From assembly GCA_035601195.1 (NCBI GenBank), contig DATNOU010000081.1:1-8614 (forward strand): DNA of 8,614 nt. The letters are read 5' to 3'. The translations under genes and the position numbers were made by a program. The notes beneath the pieces were generated by a model. It saw only the letters and a program-made list of their open reading frames with translations. It was not told the DNA's origin and ran no database searches. This DNA comes from JAIBJP01 sp035601195 (GTDB lineage: Bacteria > Actinomycetota > Thermoleophilia > Gaiellales > Gaiellaceae). Positions 1 through 4,449 of the stretch are shown here, one piece after another. The first letter of the stretch is position 1; each line of letters starts with the position of its first letter.

Positions 1-78
1 CGCGAAGCCTTCTCCACCGACCGCGCCGAGCGCACCCGCGCCTGGGAGGAGCGGCTGCGCGCGCTAGAGGGGCACTAG
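1..78 (+). CDS. C-terminal fragment of an unidentified protein
   Basis: Frame 1 is open from the window edge to a TAG at 76-78 and gives 25 residues ending in EERLRALEGH. Third codon positions are G or C in 23 of 25 codons, which favours this frame over frame 2, where GC3 is weaker and a stop comes at 65-67. The tail is charged and probably helical, rich in Arg and Glu. It is too short to assign a family. Its stop codon overlaps the stop of the converging lacI-type gene by 4 bp, so there is no room for an intergenic terminator. It may belong to the same sugar-related locus as the regulator, but nothing visible proves this. Confidence 0.6.
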   Translation, partial: REAFSTDRAERTRAWEERLRALEGH

Positions 79-1127
79 GCCCGCGGCGGACCCACGCTGC
101 CGCGCTCGACGACCGTCGTGGGCAGGTGGATGCGCCCTCCCACGGGCGCGGCCCCGTCTCCGGAGATGCGGTCGAGGAGAAGCTTCGCGGCGAGCGCGCC
201 GACCTCCCGCATCGGCTGGCGTACGGTCGTCAGCGGCGGGTCGACGAAGCTCGCCACGGGGATGTCGTCGTAGCCGACCACCGACATATCGTCCGGAACG
301 GACAGTCCGCGGGAGCGCAGCTCGCGGATCGCTCCCAGCGCAAGCAGGTCGCTGTGGGCGAAGACGGCGGTGAAGCCGGCGGCGCCGGAAAGCAGGCTCG
401 CGAGCGCCTGCTGCCCGCTCTCGGGACCCCAGTCTGAAGCAGCCTCGACCAGACTCTCGTCGTAAGCGAGTCCGGCCTCGCGCAACGCTTGGCGGTATCC
501 GTCCAGACGCTCGCGGGCGGAGGGCCACTCGGACGGCCCCGTGATGGTCGCGATCACCCGGTGGCCGTGCGCCACGAGCCGGGACGTGGCCTCGAATCCC
601 CCGCCGCGGTTGTCCACGTCGACGGCCATGAAGCCCGCGTCCTCGCTCGAGCCGATCGAGACGAGCGGCACCCGCTCGACGGCCGGGGGAAGCTGCTCGA
701 GGGTCAGCGGAAGTTGAGGGCGCGCGACGATCAGGCCCTCGACGCGACGCTCGAGCATGAGCCGCAGGTACGCGAGCTCGTCGTCCTCAGCCTCGCCCTC
801 GACGCTGGCGACGATCAGGTAGTACCCGCGCTTACGCGTCTCCAGCTCGGCCCCGGCGATCGCCTCCGCGAAGAACTGGTCGGTCACGTCAGCGGTCACC
901 ATGCCGAGGGTGTGCGTGCGGCTGCCCATGAGGCCGCGGGCGAGTGGACTCGGGACGTACTGGAGCTCCCGGATCGCGGCCCGGACGCGCTCGCGGGTCT
1001 CGGGAGCCACCTCCTCGCGGCCGTTGATCACGCGCGACACGGTTTGATGCGAGACGCCGGCGCGGGCAGCGACGTCGCGGATCGTCGGACGGCGGCTGAC
1101 ATCTCCGTGAACAGTCACAACAGCCAT
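75..1127 (-). CDS. LacI-family transcriptional repressor (HTH + periplasmic-binding-protein-like sensor)
   Basis: A 350-residue protein, the usual LacI/GalR length. Residues 15-34 form the helix-turn-helix; the recognition helix SHQTVSRVIN differs from E. coli LacI (SYQTVSRV) at one of eight positions. Residues about 57-75 (YVPSPLARGL...RTHTLG) are the hinge helix. The rest is the two-lobed sugar-binding and dimerisation core, with typical motifs VDNRGGG (171-177), FAHSDLLALGAIREL (256-270) and VPDDMSVVGYDDIP (277-290). Family members bind DNA as dimers and release it, or bind it, when a small sugar is bound. The ATG at 1127 lacks a clear Shine-Dalgarno site. A GTG at codon 4 (1118-1116) is an alternative start. 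An operator-like palindrome overlaps codons 3-8, suggesting autorepression. Related operators stand before the beta-helix and GH42 genes, so these are the likely targets. The effector is probably a galactoside or arabinoside, by inference from GH42 only. Confidence 0.95.
   Translation of the reverse strand: MAVVTVHGDVSRRPTIRDVAARAGVSHQTVSRVINGREEVAPETRERVRAAIRELQYVPSPLARGLMGSRTHTLGMVTADVTDQFFAEAIAGAELETRKRGYYLIVASVEGEAEDDELAYLRLMLERRVEGLIVARPQLPLTLEQLPPAVERVPLVSIGSSEDAGFMAVDVDNRGGGFEATSRLVAHGHRVIATITGPSEWPSARERLDGYRQALREAGLAYDESLVEAASDWGPESGQQALASLLSGAAGFTAVFAHSDLLALGAIRELRSRGLSVPDDMSVVGYDDIPVASFVDPPLTTVRQPMREVGALAAKLLLDRISGDGAAPVGGRIHLPTTVVERGSVGPPRA
1106..1119. promoter_or_regulatory. Candidate LacI operator O1, inside the 5' end of the regulator gene
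   Basis: CGTGAACAGTCACA is a near-palindrome (half-sites GTGA/TCAC) that matches operator O2 at 12 of 14 positions. It covers codons 3-8 of the regulator gene, including the alternative GTG start, so binding here would block its own transcription. The right half CAGTCACA is identical in O1, O2 and O3. Confidence 0.55.
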
Positions 1128-1179
1128 AAAAGCACAGGCGCCCGGGCCCAGCTTTCAATTTGACGGAGCCCCTGTCGAT

Positions 1180-1206
1180 TTGGAATGGTACCGCCCACGC
1201 TAATGT
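1180..1206 (+). promoter_or_regulatory. Weak candidate promoter for the beta-helix gene
   Basis: TTGGAA at 1180-1185 and TAATGT at 1201-1206 are poor -35/-10 matches with a short 15-bp spacer. They are listed because the -10-like element runs into operator O2. The same layout is seen at the better GH42 promoter, where the -35 also lies about 25 bp upstream of the operator. An alternative -35 is TTGACG at 1160-1165, with no good -10. On the minus strand TTGAAA (1158-1153) is a possible -35 for the regulator, again with no clear -10. Confidence 0.25.
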
Positions 1207-1217
1207 GACCAGTCACA
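1204..1217. promoter_or_regulatory. Candidate LacI operator O2, upstream of the beta-helix gene
   Basis: TGTGACCAGTCACA has perfect 6-bp arms (TGTGAC/GTCACA) around a 2-bp centre. It has the same length and the same TGTGA/TCACA ends as the symmetric lac operator core, fitting the LacI-like recognition helix of the neighbouring regulator. It lies 77 bp upstream of the beta-helix ATG and 77 bp upstream of the regulator's ATG in the other direction. It could therefore serve both divergent genes. Its centre is 98 bp from that of O1, a distance that would allow looping. Confidence 0.7.
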
Positions 1218-1270
1218 GCTGCGCCCCGAGGAAAGGAGGGAAGCAGACCGAGATTCGACTCGTCGGGGGG

Positions 1271-1287
1271 TCTCCTAGAAGGAGAGA
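1271..1287 (+). promoter_or_regulatory. Ribosome binding site of the beta-helix gene, inside a small inverted repeat
   Basis: AAGGAGAGA at 1279-1287 ends 6 nt before the ATG at 1294 and fixes that start. TCTCCT (1271-1276) and AGGAGA (1280-1285) are perfect complements separated by 3 nt. The Shine-Dalgarno sequence could thus be paired in a short 6-bp hairpin. A second purine-rich SD-like run (AAAGGAGGG, about 1232-1240) has no usable start codon behind it. Confidence 0.6.
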
Positions 1288-1293
1288 GCTTCG

Positions 1294-2976
1294 ATGTCTC
1301 GCAACTCAAGAGTTCCTTTTCTGTTGGCCGTTCTGGCCGGCTGTTTGTTGCTCATGCTCGGCAGCCCGGCGCTCGCCGCGGGAACGAGCTACTACGTCAA
1401 CTGCGCCGCTGCCTCAGACGGCAACGGCTCGTCGACGAGCCCGTGGAACAACCTCAACACCGTCAACGGCAAGACATTCGCGCCAGGCGACAGCCTGCTG
1501 TTCAACCGCGGTACCACCTGCACGGGATCGTTCGTCTTCTCGTCGTCCGGCACGAGCGCCAACCGGATCACGATCGGCGCCTACGGAACCGGCGCGTTGC
1601 CCGTCATCGACGGGACGGGCCAGAACCGGGCCGTCAAGCTGCTCGATACCTCGTACGTGACGGTGCAGGACCTCGAGGTCGAGAACAGCAGGGTTTGGGG
1701 AGTTCTCCTCACCACCGACCACGACGCGCCCGCGGTCGGCATCATGCTGAAGAACCTCGTCGTGCACCACGTAACCGGCGGGAGCTACGTGGCGATGGGC
1801 GCCAAGTGGACCGGCCTGGTCGTGTTCGCGCCGGGCATGATCGTCGAGCCCGACATGACGAAGGGATCAGGGGTCTACACCCGCAAGAGCTACTTCGACA
1901 ACGTGCTGGTCGACAACGTCAACGCCTACGACACCACGTTGTGGGCCGGCATCTTCGTCTGGGGCGTTCAGGTCGACCAGGACTTCCAGTGGTCGAAGGA
2001 TTCGAAGAACCAGGCGATTCAGAGCCGGAACATCACGATCCAGAACTCCACGGTTCACGACACCTACGGCGACGGCATCGCCATCTACATGTCCCACGAG
2101 GGGACGATCCAGAACAACGTCGTCTATCGATCGGGGATGGAACCGCCGCCCGAGGACATCGGCTCTCCGGTCGGTTTGTGGTGGTGGACCGCCGAGAACA
2201 TGGTGGGCCAGTTCAACGAGTCCTACGACAACCACTCCCCCAGCGTGGACGGCGGTGGCTACGACATCGACTACGGCTCGACCAACAGCACGATGCAATA
2301 CAACTACGGCCACGACAACAGCACCTACTGCACGAGCGTCTTCGGCTATCAAGGCGCGACGACGACCAACATCGTGCGTTACAACGTCTGCGCCGGCGAT
2401 GGCACGGTGCACACGTACTTCAAGAAGAAGCCGTCCGGTGGCTTGACGACCGAGATCCTGCCCGGCCAGTCCGAGATCTACCTCTGCACGTGGGGTGGAG
2501 GAAAGCTGGTCGACACGTGGATCTACAACAACACCTTCTACGTCAACAGCACGGGCGACCCGTCCGCGACCGGTCTGTTCGACGTGTGTCCCGGCGGAGG
2601 GGACTCCGAGGCAAATGGCGTCTTCAGGAACAACCTGGTCGTCTCCGCCATCCCCAACGTGCTCGGCGACGTCGCCACGGCGAACAACCGGGCTCGCGAC
2701 TACAACCTCTACTACTACACGGGCGGAACGTTCGCCGATCCGAATCCGGAGGCGCACGGCGTCTACAACCAGAACCCGCTGGTGAACGGCCTCGGCTACC
2801 ACGGCATCGGGAGGCCGACAACACAGTGGACGCTCCAGTCGGGATCGCCTGCGATCAACCGCGGCACGAATGCGTGTAGCGGCCTCAGCGGCTGCTCGGT
2901 CGGGACGCGTGACTTCTTCGGTAACTCGATTCCGCTCGGCGGCGCCTTCGACATCGGGGCAAACGAAGCGGGCTAG
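1294..2976 (+). CDS. Secreted right-handed parallel beta-helix repeat protein
   Basis: A 560-residue exported protein. Residues 1-28 are a Sec signal peptide: Arg-containing start, hydrophobic stretch 9-22, and a likely cut after ALA near 28. LAGC at 14-17 resembles a lipobox, but the hydrophobic core continues past this Cys, so ordinary cleavage is preferred. The mature N-terminus has the typical opening of this class: YYVNC, D42GNG, SPW (49-51) and FAPGDSLLFNRG (62-73). Asn-rich rungs follow, such as NITIQNSTVHD and GTIQNNVVYRSG, then a GGGYDIDYGSTNSTMQYNY segment. It ends in the common FDIGANEAG tail. The fold is shared by pectate lyases, polygalacturonases and other polysaccharide-active enzymes. 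The catalytic family cannot be read from motifs alone. An operator upstream links it to the regulator and to GH42, so I infer a role in attacking or binding an extracellular plant-type glycan. Confidence 0.88.
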   Translation: MSRNSRVPFLLAVLAGCLLLMLGSPALAAGTSYYVNCAAASDGNGSSTSPWNNLNTVNGKTFAPGDSLLFNRGTTCTGSFVFSSSGTSANRITIGAYGTGALPVIDGTGQNRAVKLLDTSYVTVQDLEVENSRVWGVLLTTDHDAPAVGIMLKNLVVHHVTGGSYVAMGAKWTGLVVFAPGMIVEPDMTKGSGVYTRKSYFDNVLVDNVNAYDTTLWAGIFVWGVQVDQDFQWSKDSKNQAIQSRNITIQNSTVHDTYGDGIAIYMSHEGTIQNNVVYRSGMEPPPEDIGSPVGLWWWTAENMVGQFNESYDNHSPSVDGGGYDIDYGSTNSTMQYNYGHDNSTYCTSVFGYQGATTTNIVRYNVCAGDGTVHTYFKKKPSGGLTTEILPGQSEIYLCTWGGGKLVDTWIYNNTFYVNSTGDPSATGLFDVCPGGGDSEANGVFRNNLVVSAIPNVLGDVATANNRARDYNLYYYTGGTFADPNPEAHGVYNQNPLVNGLGYHGIGRPTTQWTLQSGSPAINRGTNACSGLSGCSVGTRDFFGNSIPLGGAFDIGANEAG

Positions 2977-2996
2977 AAACGTAGAAGCGGCAGCGA

Positions 2997-3030
2997 CGGC
3001 TGGGGCTGCGGAACCTCGCGGCCTCAGCCG
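2997..3030 (+). terminator. Possible terminator hairpin after the beta-helix gene
   Basis: CGGCTGGGG (2997-3005) can pair with CCTCAGCCG (3022-3030) in a 9-bp stem with one G-U pair and a 16-nt loop, starting 20 bp after the stop codon. There is no T-tract, so an intrinsic terminator of the classical type is not shown. High-GC bacteria often have such stems between convergent genes, as here, where the pentapeptide gene ends at 3090 on the other strand. Confidence 0.4.
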
Positions 3031-3089
3031 GACTAGTGCCTGAAGACCGAGCGGATATCTCCGGCCTTCCCACTCGGGCCGGCGGATTC

Positions 3090-3743
3090 TCACTCGATGA
3101 TCTCGATACCGACCGCTGCCGCGAGCTCTCCTGCGGCATTGATGATGTCCGGCCACGGCATGCGCACGCCGCGGAGTGCCTCAGGGTTCCCCGCGCCGGA
3201 AAGGTCGCAACCGCGCATCTCGCTGCGAATGAAGGTTGCGCCTCCCCAGGTCGCACCAGCCAGGATGCAGTCGGCAAAGACGACCGACGCCAGCTTCGCG
3301 GCGTAAAAGTCGACCTCCTCCATCCGGCAACGCTCAAAGCTGACGCGCTCGAGCTTGGCGAAGCGAAACGAGGCGAGATCGATGCGGCAGTCGACGAAGG
3401 TCGCATCTTCGATGGCTGCGTCAGAAAAGTTCGCCCCTGTCAATCGCAGCTTCTGGAGCTGAACACGGCGCAGCCTGGCGCCCTCGGCGCGAACGTTGGC
3501 CCAGCTTCCATCGAGGGCTACCACGTCGCGAAAGCTCGCGTCTTTGAGAGCGGAGCCACCCAGGTCCACCTGTACGAGGCGGCTTTCGACGAGCCGCATC
3601 TCAGACGCCTCCCGATCCGAGAGATCGATCCGCTCGAGCACGCACGCCTCGAGATTGAGACCGCGAAGCTCCACCGGCACTCCCAGTGCGACGAGCTCGG
3701 CAGGAAGATCAGGCTGTGCCGGAACGGCTGGGGCCTTGGACAT
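3090..3743 (-). CDS. Pentapeptide-repeat protein
   Basis: A 217-residue protein without signal peptide or membrane segment. From residue 31 to 181 every fifth residue is the central position of a pentapeptide: mostly Leu, Phe, Ile, Met or Trp, with Ala at 46, 76 and 86. Small residues (Ala, Cys, Val, Ser) recur two places earlier. This gives about 30 repeats, or seven to eight turns of a four-sided beta-helix, without a break in register. A short C-terminal segment follows (LRGV..., then GIEIIE), which by analogy with Qnr/MfpA-type proteins could be a dimerisation helix. Length is close to Qnr proteins (about 215-225), which mimic DNA and protect gyrase. Many pentapeptide proteins have no known role, so I do not assign that function. 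It lies 49 bp after the redoxin-like gene on the same strand, probably in one transcript. No clear Shine-Dalgarno precedes the ATG. Confidence 0.9.
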   Translation of the reverse strand: MSKAPAVPAQPDLPAELVALGVPVELRGLNLEACVLERIDLSDREASEMRLVESRLVQVDLGGSALKDASFRDVVALDGSWANVRAEGARLRRVQLQKLRLTGANFSDAAIEDATFVDCRIDLASFRFAKLERVSFERCRMEEVDFYAAKLASVVFADCILAGATWGGATFIRSEMRGCDLSGAGNPEALRGVRMPWPDIINAAGELAAAVGIEIIE

Positions 3744-3792
3744 CGACGTGTGCGTGCTGGTGGCGACTCAAGTGAGCGATCTTCTCAAGCCT

Positions 3793-4374
3793 TTAGTCGG
3801 TCGGACTCCGGCCCTCGGTCCGGCGGATCGCCAGGTCGAGTCGCGCTGCCGGGACGAAGCCGTCCCAGCGCTCGCGCACGGTGCCGTCGGATCCGACCAG
3901 GAACGTCGTCGGTGCCTTCGCAACCGTGAACCGGCGCGCGAGCGTGCCGTCGTCGCGGAGAACGGCGATGGCCGGGTCGAGATTCCAGTCGTACGTGTAG
4001 TTCACGAGGTCGTTGCGGCTCGGCCTCCCCGCACCGGCGAGCTCGGCCGCATCGACGACGATCACGCGCAGGCCGAAGCGCGCGTGCTGCCTCTGCATGC
4101 TGCGCAGGAACACGATCTGCGCGCGGGAGGGGTCACCTTCGGGCGTTGCCTCGGCACGCGAGTTCAGGAACGACACCAGGACGACGTGGCCACGAAGGCC
4201 CCCGAGGCTGACCTCTCCGCCGCGAACGGCCCTACCCGCCAGCGCGGGTCCGGATGCGCCGGCCTCGACCTGCGGCCGCTCTTCCTTGCGCAGCCGGAGT
4301 GCGAGCGAGACCGTGACGATCACCACGGCCAGCGCGAGGAGGACGAGCAGAAGCCTACGGTCGGGGAGCCTCAT
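3793..4374 (-). CDS. Membrane-anchored thioredoxin-fold (TlpA/redoxin-like) protein lacking all cysteines
   Basis: I choose the ATG at 4374 (193 residues), because GGAGAG stands 9 nt before it. A GTG nine codons upstream (4401) is open but lies inside an operator-like palindrome. Residues about 7-26 are a single hydrophobic N-terminal segment after an Arg-rich start, so the rest should face the outside of the membrane. A redoxin core follows: GGLRGHVVLVSFLNS (strand beta1, where TlpA-type proteins carry WCxxC), LRVIVVDAAEL, and KAPTTFLVGSDGTVRERWDGF, which holds the conserved cis-Pro loop. The active-site region reads SFLNSRAEATPEG and the whole protein has no Cys, so thiol-disulfide chemistry is impossible. 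It may be a binding or scaffold protein derived from a redoxin. It is divergent from GH42 and probably co-transcribed with the pentapeptide gene. Confidence 0.82.
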   Translation of the reverse strand: MRLPDRRLLLVLLALAVVIVTVSLALRLRKEERPQVEAGASGPALAGRAVRGGEVSLGGLRGHVVLVSFLNSRAEATPEGDPSRAQIVFLRSMQRQHARFGLRVIVVDAAELAGAGRPSRNDLVNYTYDWNLDPAIAVLRDDGTLARRFTVAKAPTTFLVGSDGTVRERWDGFVPAARLDLAIRRTEGRSPTD

Positions 4375-4388
4375 CGTCGATCGCTCTC

Positions 4389-4402
4389 CGTGATCGGTCA
4401 CA
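4389..4402. promoter_or_regulatory. Weaker candidate operator O4, upstream of the redoxin-like gene
   Basis: CGTGATCGGTCACA matches O2 at 11 of 14 positions and O1 at 12 of 14. Counting the preceding four bases, the block 4385-4402 matches 1102-1119 (O1) at 16 of 18 positions. It sits about 15 bp upstream of the redoxin ATG (4374) and its centre is 47 bp from O3 in the same divergent region. It may extend the regulon to the redoxin-pentapeptide unit, or be an auxiliary site for GH42. Confidence 0.4.
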
Positions 4403-4409
4403 TGGCGCC

Positions 4410-4439
4410 TTGACAGAACGAGTCGCCGTGGGCGATGTT
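4410..4439 (+). promoter_or_regulatory. Candidate GH42 operon promoter
   Basis: A perfect -35 hexamer TTGACA (4410-4415) is followed 18 bp later by GATGTT (4434-4439), a weak -10 that overlaps operator O3. Predicted transcription would start at about 4445-4449, at or just before the ATG at 4449, which suggests a leaderless mRNA. There is no Shine-Dalgarno sequence before that ATG, which agrees. Confidence 0.5.
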
Positions 4440-4449
4440 ACCAGTCACA
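4436..4449. promoter_or_regulatory. Candidate LacI operator O3, over the GH42 promoter and start codon
   Basis: TGTTACCAGTCACA differs from O2 at one of 14 positions. It overlaps the putative -10 element and ends on the first base of the GH42 start codon. A repressor bound here would exclude RNA polymerase directly. Confidence 0.7.

Noticed and set aside
877..900. Two GGTCAC motifs (CGGTCACG and CGGTCACC) inside the lacI gene as further operators
   Set aside because: They lack the left half-site TGTGA and lie deep in coding sequence, where the codons explain them.
1232..1260. Small leader peptide after the AAAGGAGGG run
   Set aside because: No ATG, GTG or TTG follows at suitable distance.
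1443..2879. Long Arg/His-rich open frame on the plus strand inside the beta-helix gene, and a 429-codon minus-strand frame over the same region
   Set aside because: Both are shadow frames of the beta-helix gene: Arg-rich or Ala/Val-rich composition without motifs, whereas the chosen frame has a signal peptide, a good RBS and family-typical ends.
4375..4401. GTG at 4401 as the start of the redoxin-like gene
   Set aside because: It lies in an operator-like palindrome, and the ATG at 4374 has GGAGAG at good distance and starts a normal signal-anchor.
4410..4448. TTG at 4410 as the GH42 start
   Set aside because: The TTG belongs to a perfect TTGACA -35 hexamer, and the 13 extra residues would be translated from promoter and operator DNA. 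The ATG at 4449 leads directly into the conserved N-terminus.
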